NCBI RefSeq assembly: GCF_021155765.1
Contig: NC_060107.1
Span: 6,186,501 to 6,250,500, forward strand
Direction: 5' to 3'
Length of the DNA stretch: 64,000 bases
DNA from: Diprion similis
Taxonomy: Eukaryota; Arthropoda; Insecta; Hymenoptera; Diprionidae
This document shows, piece after piece, positions 31,201-45,444 of this stretch. Each line of letters starts with the position of its first letter. The first letter of the stretch is position 1. Below the pieces are notes generated by a model, which had not been told where the DNA came from, made no database searches, and saw nothing but the letters and a program-made list of their open reading frames with translations. The position numbers and the translations under genes are program-made.

Positions 31201-33279
31201 GCTGTTGGTCCTACGCTCTTTTTCATGTGTTTTTTGAGTTCCTGGGGGTCGATTTACTCCGGAAAGGGTCATACAAATCGATTCCGGAACGAAAAATTTC
31301 CGGCTCCAGAAATGAGGAAAAAACTAAGGCTAACCCCTTTGCATTTTTGGCCAAATTTTCGACGAGTTTGAAAAGTGCTGCGATTAATTTTTTGAGGCAC
31401 TATTCCGACGTAATTTTTCGAGAGGAATCGATTAATCGCGGTCCCAATACGCTGCGAGCAACGCCTGAAAAGTTACAGGCGAAAAACTGCATATTTTCGT
31501 CCTCATTTCTCTGCTGTTGGTCCTACGCTCTTTTTCATGTGTTTTTTGAGTTCCTGGGGGTCGATTTACTCCGGAAAGGGTCATACAAATCGATTCCGGA
31601 ACGAAAAATTTCCAGCTCCAGAAATGAGGAAAAAACTAAGGCTAACCCCTTTGCATTTTTGGGCAAAATTTCGACGAGTTTGAAAAGTGCTGCGATTAAT
31701 TCTTTCAGGCACTATTCCGACGTAATTTTGCGAGAGGAATCGATTAATCGCAGTCCCAATACGCTGCGAGCAACGCCTGAAAAGTTACAGGCGAAAAACT
31801 GCATATTTTCGTCCTTATTTCTCTGCTGTTGGTCCTACGCTCTTTTTCATGTGTTTTTTGAGTTCCTGGGGGTCGATTTACTCCGGAAAGGGTCATACAA
31901 ATCGATTCCGGAACGAAAAATTTCCGGCTCCAGAAATGAGGAAAAAACTAAGGCTAACCCCTTTGCATTTTTAGCCAAATTTTCGACGAGTTTGAAAAGT
32001 GCTGCGATTAATTTTTTGAGGCACTATTCCGACGTAATTTTTCGAGAGGAATCGATTAATCGCAGTCCCAATACGCTGCGAGCAACGCCTGAAAAGTTAC
32101 AGGCGAAAAACTGCATATTTTCGTCCTCATTTCTCTGCTGTTGGTCCTACGCTCTTTTTCATGTGTTTTTTGAGTTCCTGGGGGTCAATTTACTCCGGAA
32201 AGGGTCATAGAAATCGATTCCGGAACGAAAAATTTCCGGCTCCAGAAATGAGGAAAAAACTAAGGCTAACCCCTTTGCAATTTTGGGCAAATTTTCGACG
32301 AGTTTGAAAAGTGCTGCGATTAATTTTTTGAGGCACTATTCCGACGTAATTTTTCGAGAGGAATCGATTAATCGCAGTCCCAATACGCTGCGAGCAACGC
32401 CTGAAAAGTTACAGGCGAAAAACTGCATATTTTCGTCCTCATTTCTCTGCTGTTGGTCCTACGCTCTTTTTCATGTGTTTTTTGAGTTCCTGGGGGTCGA
32501 TTTACTCCGGAAAGGGTCATACAAATCGATTCCGGAACGAAAAATTTCCGGCTCCAGAAATGAGGAAAAAACTGAGGCTAACCCCTTTGCATTTTTGGGC
32601 AAAATTTCGACGAGTTTGAAAAGTGCTGTGAATAATTTTTTGAGGCACCATTCCGACGTAATTTTCCGAGAGGAATCGATAATCGCAGTCCCAATACGCT
32701 GCGAGCAACGCCTGAAAAGTTACAGGCGAAAAACTGCATATTTCCGTCCTCATTTCTCTGCTGTTGGTCCAACGCTCTTTTTCATGTGTTTTTTGAGTTC
32801 CTGGGGGTCGATTTACTCCGGAAAGGGTCATACAAATCGATTCCGGAACGAAAAATTTCCGGCTCCAGAAATGAGGAAAAAACTAAGGCTAACCCCTTTG
32901 CATTTTTGGCCAAATTTTCGACGAGTTCGGAAAGTGCTGCGATTAATTTTTTGAGGCACTATTCCGACGTAATTTTTCGAGAGGAATCGATTAATCGCAG
33001 TCCCAATACGCTGCGAGCAACGCCTGAAAAGTTACAGGCGAAAAACTGCATATTTCCGTCCTCATTTCTCTGCTGTTGGTCCAACGCTCTTTTTCATGTG
33101 TTTTTTGAGTTCCTGGGGGTCGATTTACTCCGGAAAGGGTCATACAAATCGATTCCGGAACGAAAAATTTCCGGCTCCAGAAATGAGGAAAAAACTAAGG
33201 CTAACCCCTTTGCATTTTTGGCCAAATTTTCGACGAGTTTGAAAAGTGCTGCGATCAATTTTTCGAGGCACTATTCCGA

Positions 33280-36200
33280 CGTAATTTTTCGAAAGGAATC
33301 GATTAATCGCAGTCCCAATACGCTGCGAGCAACGCCTGAAAAGTTACAGGCGAAAAACTGCATATTTTCGTCCTCATTTCTCTGCTGTTGGTCCTACGCT
33401 CTTTTTCATGTGTTTTTTGAGTTCCTGGGGGTCGATTTACTCCGGAAAGGGTCATACAAATCGATTCCGGTACGAAAAATTTCCGGCACGAGAAATGAGG
33501 AAAAAACTAAGGCTAACCCCTTTGCATTTTTGGGCAAAATTTCGACGAGTTTGAAAAGTGCTGCGATTAATTTTTTGAGGCACTATTCCGACGTAATTTT
33601 TCGAGAGGAATCGATTAATCGCGGTCCCAATACGCTGCGAGCAACGCCTGAAAAGTTACAGGCGAAAAACTGCATATTTTCGTCCTCATTTCTCTGCTGT
33701 TGGTCCTACGCTCTTTTTCATGTGTTTTTTGAGTTCCTGGGGGTCGATTTACTCCGGAAAGGGTCATACAAATCGATTCCGGAACGAAAAATTTCCGGCT
33801 CCAGAAATGAGGAAAAAACTAAGGCTAACCCCTTTGCATTTTTGGGCAAAATTTCGACGAGTTTGAAAAGTGCTGCGATTAATTCTTTCAGGCACTATTC
33901 CGACGTAATTTTGCGAGAGGAATCGAATAATCGCAGTCCCAATACGCTGCGAGCAACGCCTGAAAAGTTACAGGCGAAAAACTGCATATTTTCGTCCTCA
34001 TTTCTCTGCTGTTGGTCCTACGCTCTTTTTCATGTGTTTTTTGAGTTCCTGGGGGTCGATTTACTCCGGAAAGGGTCATACAAATCGATTCCGGAACGAA
34101 AAATTTCCGGCTCCAGAAATGAGGAAAAAACTAAGGCTAACCCCTTTGCATTTTTGGCCAAATTTTCGACGAGTTTGAAAAGTGCTGCGAATAATTTTTT
34201 GAGGCACTATTCCGACGTAATTTTTCGAGAGGAATCGATTAATCGCAGTCCCAATACGCTGCGAGCAACGCCCGAAAAGTTACAGGCGAAAAACTGCATA
34301 TTTTCGTCCTCATTTCTCTGCTGTTGGTCCTACGCTCTTTTTCATGTGTTTTTTGAGTTCCTGGGGGTCGATTTACTCCGGAAAGGGTCATAGAAATCGA
34401 TTCCGGAACGAAAAATTTCCGGCTCCAGAAATGAGGAAAAAACTAAGGCTAACCCCTTTGCAATTTTGGCTAAATTTTCGACGAGTTTGAAAAGTGCTGC
34501 GATTAATTTTTTGAGGCACTATTCCGAAGTAATTTTTCGAGAGGAATCGATTAATCGCAGTCCCAATACGCTGCGAGCAACGCCTGATAAGTTACAGGCG
34601 AAAAACTGCATATTTTCGTCCTCATTTCTCTGCTGTTGGTCCTACGCTCTTTTTCATGTGTTTTTTGAGTTCGTGGGGGTCGATTTACTTCGGAAAGGGT
34701 CATACAAATCGATTCCGGAACGAAAAATTTCCGGCTCCAGAAATGAGGAAAAAACTAAGGCTAACCCCTTCGCATTTTTGGCCAAATTTTCGACGAGTTT
34801 GAAAAGTGCTGGGAATAATTCTTTCAGGCACTATTCCGAAGTAATTTTTCGAGAGGAATCGATTCATCGCAGTCCCAATACGCTGCGAGCAACGCCTGAA
34901 AAGTTACAGGCGAAAAACTGCATATTTTCGTCCTCATTTCTCTGCTGTTGGTCCTACGCTCTTTTTCATGTGTTTTTTGAGTTCCTGGGGGTCGATTTAC
35001 TCCGGAAAGGGTCATACAAATCGATTCCGGAACGAAAAATTTCCGGCTCCAGAAATGAGGAAAAAACTAAGGCTAACCCCTTTGCATTTTTGGGCAAAAT
35101 TTCGACGAGTTTGAAAAGTGCTGCGATTAATTCTTTCAGGCACTATTCCGTCGTAATTTTGCGAGAGGAATCGATTAATCGCAGTCCCAATACGCTGCGA
35201 GCAACGCCTGAAAAGTTACAGGCGAAAAACTGCATATTTTCGTCCTCATTTCTCTGCTGTTGGTCCTACGCTCTTTTTCATGTGTTTTTTGAGTTCCTGG
35301 GGGTCGATTTACTCCGGAAAGGGTCATACAAATCGATTCCGGAACGAAAAATTTCCGGCTCCAGAAATGAGGAAAAAACTAAGGCTAACCCCTTTGCATT
35401 TTTGGCCAAATTTTCGACGAGTTTGAAAAGTGCTGCGATTAATTTTTTGAGGCACTATTCCGACGTAATTTTTCGAGAGGAATCGATTAATCGCAGTCCC
35501 AATACGCTGCGAGCAACGCCTGAAAAGTTACAGGCGAAAAACTGCATATTTTCGTCCTCATTTCTCTGCTGTTGGTCCTACGCTCTTTTTCATGTGTTTT
35601 TTGAGTTCCTGGGGGTCGATTTACTCCGGAAAGGGTCATACAAATCGATTCCGGAACGAAAAATTTCCGGCTCCAGAAATGAGGAAAAAACTAAGGCTAA
35701 CCCCTTTGCATTTTTGGCCAAATTTTCGACGAGTTTGAAAAGTGCTGCGATCAATTTTTCGAGGCACTATTCCGACGTAATTTTTCGAAAGGAATCGATT
35801 AATCGCAGTCCCAATACGCTGCGAGCAACGCCTGAAAAGTTACAGGCGAAAAACTGCATATTTTCGTCCTCATTTCTCTGCTGTTGGTCCTACGCTCTTT
35901 TTCATGTGTTTTTTGAGTTCCTGGGGGTCGATTTACTCCGGAAAGGGTCATACAAATCGATTCCGGTACGAAAAATTTCCGGCACGAGAAATGAGGAAAA
36001 AACTAAGGCTAACCCCTTTGCATTTTTGGGCAAAATTTCGACGAGTTTGAAAAGTGCTGCGATTAATTTTTTGAGGCACTATTCCGACGTAATTTTTCGA
36101 GAGGAATCGATTAATCGCGGTCCCAATACGCTGCGAGCAACGCCTGAAAAGTTACAGGCGAAAAACTGCATATTTTCGTCCTCATTTCTCTGCTGTTGGT

Positions 36201-36650
36201 CCTACGCTCTTTTTCATGTGTTTTTTGAGTTCCTGGGGGTCGATTTACTCCGGAAAGGGTCATACAAATCGATTCCGGAACGAAAAATTTCCGGCTCCAG
36301 AAATGAGGAAAAAACTAAGGCTAACCCCTTTGCATTTTTGGGCAAAATTTCGACGAGTTTGAAAAGTGCTGCGATTAATTCTTTCAGGCACTATTCCGAC
36401 GTAATTTTGCGAGAGGAATCGAATAATCGCAGTCCCAATACGCTGCGAGCAACGCCTGAAAAGTTACAGGCGAAAAACTGCATATTTTCGTCCTCATTTC
36501 TCTGCTGTTGGTCCTACGCTCTTTTTCATGTGTTTTTTGAGTTCCTGGGGGTCGATTTACTCCGGAAAGGGTCATACAAATCGATTCCGGAACGAAAAAT
36601 TTCCGGCTCCAGAAATGAGGAAAAAACTAAGGCTAACCCCTTTGCAATTT
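33280..36650. repeat. Local block duplication in the satellite (8 monomers, 2496 bp)
   Basis: A monomer with CCGGTACGAAAAA and GGCACGAGAAATG occurs at about 33469 and again at 35965, exactly 2496 bases apart. In both places it is preceded by a monomer with GATCAATTTTTCGAGG and followed by one with CGCGGTCCC and one with TCGAATAATCG. This is the signature of a block copied as a unit. Confidence 0.8.
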
Positions 36651-39179
36651 TGGCTAAATTTTCGACGAGTTTGAAAAGTGCTGCGATTAATTTTTTGAGG
36701 CACTATTCCGACGTAATTTTTCGAGAGGAATCGATTAATCGCAGTCCCAATACGCTGCGAGCAACGCCTGAAAAGTTACAGGCAAAAAACTGCATATTTT
36801 CGTCCTCATTTCTCTGCTGTTGGTCCTACGCTCTTTTTCATGTGTTTTTTGAGTTCCTGGGGGTCGATTTACTCCGGAAAGGGTCATACGAATCGATTCC
36901 GGAACGAAAAATTTCCGGCTCCAGAAATGAGGAAAAAACTAAGGCTAACCCCTTTGCATTTTTGGGCAAAATTTCGACGAGTTTGAAAAGTGCTGCGATT
37001 AATTTTTTCAGGCACTATTCCGACGTAATTTTTCGAGAGGAATCGATTAATCGCAGTCCCAATACGCTGCGAGCAACGCCTGAAAAGTTACAGGCGAAAA
37101 ACTGCATATTTTCGTCCTCATTTCTCTGCTGTTGGTCCTACGCTCTTTTTCATGTGTTTTTTGAGTTCCTGGGGGTCGATTTACTCCGGAAAGGGTCATA
37201 CAAATCGATTCCGGAACGAAAAATTTCCGGCTCCAGAAATGAGGAAAAAACTAAGGCTAACCCCTTTGCATTTTTGGCCAAATTTTCGACGAGTTTGAAA
37301 AGTGCTGGGATTAATTCTTTCAGGCACTATTCCGAAGTAATTTTTCGAGAGGAATCGATTAATCGCAGTCCCAATACGCTGCGAGCAACGCCTGATAAGT
37401 TACAGGCGAAAAACTGCATATTTTCGTCCTCATTTCTCTGCTGTTGGTCCTACGCTCTTTTTCATGTGTTTTTTGAGTTCGTGGGGGTCGATTTACTCCG
37501 GAAAGGGTCATACAAATCGATTCCGGAACGAAAAATTTCCGGCTCCAGAAATGAGGAAAAAACTAAGGCTAACCCCTTCGCATTTTTGGCCAAATTTTTG
37601 ACGAGTTTGAAAAGTGCTGGGATTAATTCTTTCAGGCACTATTCCGAAGTAATTTTTCGAGAGGAATCGATTCATCGCAGTCCCAATACGCTGCGAGCAA
37701 CGCCTGAAAAGTTACAGGCGAAAAACTGCATATTTTCGTCCTCATTTCTCTGCTGTTGGTCCTACGCTCTTTTTCATGTGTTTTTTGAGTTCCTGGGGGT
37801 CGATTTACTCCGGAAAGGGTCATACAAATCGATTCCGGAACGAAAAATTTCCGGCTCCAGAAATGAGGAAAAAACTAAGGCTAACCCCTTTGCATTTTTG
37901 GGCAAAATTTCGACGAGTTTGAAAAGTGCTGCGATTAAGTCTTTCAGGCACTATTCCGACGTAATTTTGCGAGAGGAATCGATTAATCGCAGTCCCAATA
38001 CGCTGCGAGCAACGCCTGAAAAGTTACAGGCGAAAAACTGCATATTTTCGTCCTCATTTCTCTGCTGTTGGTCCTACGCTCTTTTTCATGTGTTTTTTGA
38101 GTTCCTGGGGGTCGATTTACTCCGGAAAGGGTCATACAAATCGATTCCGGAACGAAAAATTTCCGGCTCCAGAAATGAGGAAAAAACTAAGGCTAACCCC
38201 TTTGCATTTTTGGGCAAAATTTCGACGAGTTTGAAAAGTGCTGCGATTAATTCTTTCAGGCACTATTCCGACGTAATTTTGCGAGAGGAATCGATTAATC
38301 GCAGTCCCAATACGCTGCGAGCAACGCCTGAAAAGTTACAGGCGAAAAACTGCATATTTTCGTCCTCATTTCTCTGCTGTTGGTCCTACGCTCTTTTTCA
38401 TGTGTTTTTTGAGTTCCTGGGGGTCGATTTACTCCGGAAAGGGTCATACAAATCGATTCCGGAACGAAAAATTTCCGGCTCCAGAAATGAGGAAAAAACT
38501 AAGGCTAACCCCTTTGCATTTTTGGCCAAATTTTCGACGAGTTTGAAAAGTGCTGGGATTAATTCTTTCAGGCACTATTCCGAAGTAATTTTTCGAGAGG
38601 AATCGATTAATCGCAGTCCCAATACGCTGCGAGCAACGCCTGATAAGTTACAGGCGAAAAACTGCATATTTTCGTCCTCATTTCTCTGCTGTTGGTCCTA
38701 CGCTCTTTTTCATGTGTTTTTTGAGTTCGTGGGGGTCGATTTACTCCGGAAAGGGTCATACAAATCGATTCCGGAACGAAAAATTTCCGGCTCCAGAAAT
38801 GAGGAAAAAACTAAGGCTAACCCCTTCGCATTTTTGGCCAAATTTTCGACGAGTTTGAAAAGTGCTGGGATTAATTCTTTCAGGCACTATTCCGAAGTAA
38901 TTTTTCGAGAGGAATCGATTAATCGCAGTCCCAATACGCTGCGAGCAACGCCTGAAAAGTTACAGGCGAAAAACTGCATATTTTCGTCCTCATTTCTCTG
39001 CTGTTGGTCCTACGCTCTTCTTCATGTGTTTTTTGAGTTCCTGGGGGTCGATTTACTCCGGAAAGGGTCATACAAATCGATTCCGGAACGAAAAATTCCC
39101 GGCTCCAGAAATGAGGAAAAAACTAAGCCTAACCCCTTTGCATTTTTGGCAAAAATTTCGACGAGTTTGAAAAGTGCTG

Positions 39180-42100
39180 CGATTAATTCTTTCAGGCACT
39201 ATTCCGACGTAATTTTGCGAGAGGAATCGATTAATCGCAGTCCCAATACGCTGCGAGCAACGCCTGAAAAGTTACAGGCGAAAAACTGCATATTTTAGTC
39301 CTCATTTCTCTGCTGTTGGTCCTACGCTCTTTTTCATGTGTTTTTTGAGTTCCTGGGGGTCGATTTACTCCGGAAAGGGTCATACAAATCGATTCCGGAA
39401 CGAAAAATTTCCGGCTCCAGAAATGAGGAAAAAACTAAGGCTAACCCCTTTGCATTTTTGGGCAAAATTTCGACGAGTTTGAAAAGTGCTGCGATTAATT
39501 CTTTCAGGCACTATTCCGACGTAATTTTGCGAGAGGAATCGATTAATCGCAGTCCCAATACGCTGCGAGCAACGCCTGAAAAGTTACAGGCGAAAAACTG
39601 CATATTTTCGTCCTCATTTCTCTGCTGTTGGTCCTACGCTCTTTTTCATGTGTTTTTTGAGTTCCTGGGGGTCGATTTACTCCGGAAAGGGTCATACAAA
39701 TCGATTCCGGAACGAAAAATTTCCGGCTCCAGAAATGAGGAAAAAACTAAGGCTAACCCCTTTGCATTTTTGGCCAAATTTTCGACGAGTTTGAAAAGTG
39801 CTGCGATCAATTTTTCGAGGCACTATTCCGACGTAATTTTTCGAGAGGAATCGATTAATCGCAGTCCCAATACGCTGCGAGCAACGCCTGAAAAGTTACA
39901 GGCGAAAAACTGCATATTTTCGTCCTCATTTCTCTGCTGTTGGTCCTACGCTCTTTTTCATGTGTTTTTTGAGTTCCTGGGGGTCGATTTACTCCGGAAA
40001 GGGTAATACAAATCGATTCCGGAACGAAAAATTTCCGGCTCCAGAAATGAGGAAAAAACTAAGGCTAACCCCTTTGCATTTTTGGGCAAAATTTCGACGA
40101 GTTTGAAAAGTGCTGCGATTAATTCTTTCAGGCACTATTTCGACGTGATTTTGCGAGAGGAATCGATTAATCGCAGTCCCAATACGCTGCGAGCAACGCC
40201 TGAAAAGTTACAGGCGAAAAACTGCTTATTTTTGTCCTCACTTCTCTGCTGTTGGTCCTACGCTCTTTTTCATGTGTTTTTTGAGTTCCTGGGGGTCGAT
40301 TTACTCCGGAAAGGGTCATACAAATCGATTCCGGAACGAAAAATTTCCGGCTCCAGAAATGAGGAAAAAACTAAGGCTAACCCCTTTGCATTTTTGGCCA
40401 AATTTTCGACGAGTTTGAAAAGTGCTGGGATTAATTCTTTCAGGCACTATTCCGAAGTAATTTTTCGAGAGGAATCGATTAATCGCAGTCCCAATACGCT
40501 GCGAGCAACGCCTGATAAGTTACAGACGAAAAACTGCATATTTTCGTCCTCATTTCTCTGCTGTTGGTCCTACGCTCTTTTTCATGTGTTTTTTGAGTTC
40601 GTGGGGGTCGATTTACTCCGGAAAGGGTCATACAAATCGATTCCGGAACGAAAAATTCCCGGCTCCAGAAATGAGGAAAAAACTAAGGCTAACCCCTTTG
40701 CATTTTTGGCAAAAATTTCGACGAGTTTGAAAAGTGCTGCGATTAATTCTTTCAGGCACTATTCCGACGTAATTTTGCGAGAGGAATCGATTAATCGCAG
40801 TCCCAATACGCTGCGAGCAACGCCTGAAAAGTTACAGGCGAAAAACTGCATATTTTCGTCCTCATTTCTCTGCTGTTGGTCCTACGCTCTTTTTCATGTG
40901 TTTTTTGAGTTCCTGGGGGTCGATTTACTCCGGAAAGGGTCATACAAATCGATTCCGGAACGAAAAATTTCTGGCTCCAGAAATGAGGAAAAAACTAAGG
41001 CTAACCCCTTTGCATTTTTGGCCAAATTTTCGACGAGTTTGAAAAGTGCTGCGATTAATTTTTTGAGGCACTATTCCGACGTAATTTTTCGAGAGGAATC
41101 GATTAATCGCAGTCCCAATACGCTGCGAGCAACGCCTGAAAAGTTACAGGCGAAAAACTGCTTATTTTCGTCCTTATTTCTCTGCTGTTGGTCCTACGCT
41201 CTTTTTCATGTGTTTTTTGAGTTCCTGGGGGTCGATTTACTCCGGAAAGGGTCATACAAATCGATTCCGGAACGAAAAATTTCCGGCTCCAGAAATGAGG
41301 AAAAAACTGAGGCTAACCCCTTTGCATTTTTGGGCAAAATTTCGACGAGTTTGAAAAGTGCTGTGAATAATTTTTTGAGGCACCATTCCGACGTAATTTT
41401 TCGAGAGGAATCGATTAATCGCAGTCCCAATACGCTGCGAGCAACGCCTGAAAAGTTACAGGCGAAAAACTGCACATTTTCGTCCTTATTTCTCTGCTGT
41501 TGGTCCTACGCTCTTTTTCATGTGTTTTTTGAGTTCCTGGGGGTCGATTTACTCCGGAAAGGGTCATACAAATCGATTCCGGAACGAAAAATTTCCGGCT
41601 CCAGAAATGAGGAAAAAACTAAGGCTAACCCCTTTGCATTTTTGGGCAAAATTTCGACGAGTTTGAAAAGTGCTGCGATTAATTCTTTCAGGCACTATTC
41701 CGACGTAATTTTGCGAGAGGAATCGATTAATCGCAGTCCCAATACGCTGCGAGCAACGCCTGAAAAGTTACAGGCGAAAAACTGCATATTTTCGTCCTCA
41801 TTTCTCTTTTGTTGGTCCTACGCTCTTTTTCATGTGTTTTTTGAGTTCCTGGGGGTCGATTTACTCCGGAAAGGGTCATACAAATCGAATCCGGAACGAA
41901 AAATTTCCGGCTCCAGAAATGAGGAAAAAACTAAGGCTAACCCCTTTGCATTTTTGGGCAAAATTTCGACGAGTTTGAAAAGTGCTGCGATTAATTCTTT
42001 CAGGCACTATTCCGACGTAATTTTGCGAGAGGAATCGATTAATCGCAGTCCCAATACGCTGCGAGCAACGCCTGAAAAGTTACAGGCGAAAAACTGCATA

Positions 42101-45010
42101 TTTTCGTCCTCATTTCTCTGCTGTTGGTCCTACGCTCTTTTTCATGTGTTTTTTGAGTTCCTGGGGGTCGATTTACTCCGGAAAGGGTCATACAAATCGA
42201 TTCCGGAACGAAAAATTTCCGGCTCCAGAAATGAGGAAAAAACTAAGGCTAACCCCTTTGCATTTTTGGCCAAATTTTCGACGAGTTTGAAAAGTGCTGC
42301 GATTAATTTTTTGAGGCACTATTCCGACGTAATTTTTCGAGAGGAATCGATTAATCGCGGTCCCAATACGCTGCGAGCAACGCCTGAAAAGTTACAGGCG
42401 AAAAACTGCATATTTTCGTCCTCATTTCTCTGCTGTTGGTCCTACGCTCTTTTTCATGTGTTTTTTGAGTTCCTGGGGGTCGATTTACTCCGGAAAGGGT
42501 CATACAAATCGATTCCGGAACGAAAAATTTCCAGCTCCAGAAATGAGGAAAAAACTAAGGCTAACCCCTTTGCATTTTTGGGCAAAATTTCGACGAGTTT
42601 GAAAAGTGCTGCGATTAATTCTTTCAGGCACTATTCCGACGTAATTTTGCGAGAGGAATCGATTAATCGCAGTCCCAATACGCTGCGAGCAACGCCTGAA
42701 AAGTTACAGGCGAAAAACTGCATATTTTCGTCCTCATTTCTCTGCTGTTGGTCCTACGCTCTTTTTCATGTGTTTTTTGAGTTCCTGGGGGTCGATTTAC
42801 TCCGGAAAGGGTCATACAAATCGATTCCGGAACGAAAAATTTCCGGCTCCAGAAATGAGGAAAAAACTAAGGCTAACCCCTTTGCATTTTTGGGCAAAAT
42901 TTCGACGAGTTTGAAAAGTGCTGCGATTAATTTTTTCAGGCACTATTCCGACGTAATTTTTCGAGAGGAATCGATTAATCGCAGTCCCAATACGCTGCGA
43001 GCAACGCCTGAAAAGTTACAGGCGAAAAACTGCATATTTTCGTCCTCATTTCTCTGCTGTTGGTCCTACGCTCTTTTTCATGTGTTTTTTGAGTTCCTGG
43101 GGGTCGATTTACTCCGGAAAGGGTCATACAAATCGATTCCGGAACGAAAAATTTCCGGCTCCAGAAATGAGGAAAAAACTAAGGCTAACCCCTTTGCATT
43201 TTTGGCCAAATTTTCGACGAGTTTGAAAAGTGCTGCGATCAATTTTTCGAGGCACTATTCCGAAGTAATTTTTCGAGAGGAATCGATTAATCGCAGTCCC
43301 AATACGCTGCGAGCAACGCCTGAAAAGTTACAGGCGAAAAACTGCATATTTTCGTCCTCATTTCTCTGCTGTTGGTCCTACGCTCTTTTTCATGTGTTTT
43401 TTGAGTTCCTGGGGGTCGATTTACTGCGGAAAGGGTCATACAAATCGATTCCGGAACGAAAAATTTCCGGCTCCAGAAATGAGGAAAAAACTAAGGCTAA
43501 CCCCTTTGCATTTTTGGGCAAAATTTCGACGAGTTTGAAAAGTGCTGCGATTAATTCTTTCAGGCACTATTCCGACGTGATTTTGCGTGAGGAATCGATT
43601 AATCGCAGTCCCAATACGCTGCGAGCAACGCCTGAAAAGTTACAGGCGAAAAACTGCTTATTTTCGTCCTTATTTCTCTGCTGTTGGTCCTACGCTCTTT
43701 TTCATGTGTTTTTTGAGTTCCTGGGGGTCGATTTACTCCGGAAAGGGTCATTTAAATCGATTCCGGAACGAAAAATTTCCGGCTCCAGAAATGAGGAAAA
43801 AACTAAGGCTAACCCCTTTGCATTTTTGGGCAAAATTTCGACGAGTTTGAAAAGTGCTGCGATTAATTCTTTCAGGCACTATTTCGACGTAATTTTGCGA
43901 GAGGAATCGATTAATCGCAGTCCCAATACGCTGCGAGCAACGCCTGAAAAGTTACAGGCGAAAAACTGCATATTTTCGTCCTCATTTCTCTTTTGTTGGT
44001 CCTACGCTCTTTTTCATGTGTTTTTTGAGTTCCTGGGGGTCGATTCACTCCGGAAAGGGTCATACAAATCGAATCCGGAACGAAAAATTTCCGGCTCCAG
44101 AAATGAGGAAAAAACTAAGGCTAACCCCTTTGCATTTTTGGGCAAAATTTCGACGAGTTTGAAAAGTGCTGCGATTAATTCTTCCAGGCACTATTCCGAC
44201 GTAATTTTGCGAGAGGAATCGATTAATCGCAGTCCCAATACGCTGCGAGCAACGCCTGAAAAGTTACAGGCGAAAAACTGCATATTTTAGTCCTCATTTC
44301 TCTGCTGTTGGTCCTACGCTCTTTTTCATGTGTTTTTTGAGTTCCTGGGGGTCGATTTACTCCGGAAAGGGTCATACAAATCGATTCCGGAACGAAAAAT
44401 TTCCGGCTCCAGAAATGAGGAAAAAACTAAGGCTAACCCCTTTGCATTTTTGGGCAAAATTTCGACGAGTTTGAAAAGTGCTGCGATTAATTCTTTCAGG
44501 CACTATTCCGACGTAATTTTGCGAGAGGAATCGATTAATCGCAGTCCCAATACGCTGCGAGCAACGCCTGAAAAGTTACAGGCGAAAAACTGCATATTTT
44601 CGTCCTCATTTCTCTGCTGTTGGTCCTACGCTCTTTTTCATGTGTTTTTTGAGTTCCTGGGGGTCGATTTACTCCGGAAAGGGTCATACAAATCGATTCC
44701 GGAACGAAAAATTTCCGGCTCCAGAAATGAGGAAAAAACTAAGGCTAACCCCTTTGCATTTTTGGCCAAATTTTCGACGAGTTTGAAAAGTGCTGCGATC
44801 AATTTTTCGAGGCACTATTCCGACGTAATTTTTCGAGAGGAATCGATTAATCGCAGTCCCAATACGCTGCGAGCAACGCCTGAAAAGTTACAGGCGAAAA
44901 ACTGCATATTTTCGTCCTCATTTCTCTGCTGTTGGTCCTACGCTCTTTTTCATGTGTTTTTTGAGTTCCTGGGGGTCGATTTACTCCGGAAAGGGTAATA
45001 CAAATCGATT
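39180..45010. repeat. Block duplication in the satellite, 16-monomer period (4992 bp)
   Basis: Three consecutive marker monomers occur at about 39295-40004 and again at 44287-44996, offset exactly 4992 bases (16 x 312). The markers are CATATTTTAGTCC, GATCAATTTTTCGAGG and GGTAATACAAAT. The shared run is at least 700 bases and apparently identical. Confidence 0.8.
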
Positions 45011-45444
45011 CCGGAACGAAAAATTTCCGGCTCCAGAAATGAGGAAAAAACTAAGGCTAACCCCTTTGCATTTTTGGCCAAATTTTCGACGAGTTTGAAA
45101 AGTGCTGTGATTAATTTTTTGAGGCACCATTCCGACGTAATTTTTCGAGAGGAATCGATTAATCGCAGTCCCAATACGCTGCGAGCAACGCCTGAAAAGT
45201 TACAGGCAAAAAACTGCTTATTTTTGTCCTCACTTCTCTGCTGTTGGTCCTACGCTTTCTTTCATGTGTTTTTTGAGTTCCTGGGGGTCGATTTACTCCG
45301 GAAAGGGTCATACAAATCGATTCCGGAACGAAAAATTTCCGGCCCCAGAAATGAGGAAAAAACTAAGGCTAACCCCTTTGCATTTTTGGGCAAAATTTCG
45401 ACGAGTTTGAAAAGTGCTGCGATTAATTTTTTCAGGCACTATTC

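Noticed and set aside
15957..44998. Giant repetitive proteins (527-1610 codons) reading through the satellite
   Set aside because: The frames exist because the 312-base unit is a multiple of three and lacks a stop in that frame. Differences between monomers are largely amino-acid changing, frames are broken by recurring stops and deletions, no start context or splice structure recurs, and parts of the antisense strand are also open.
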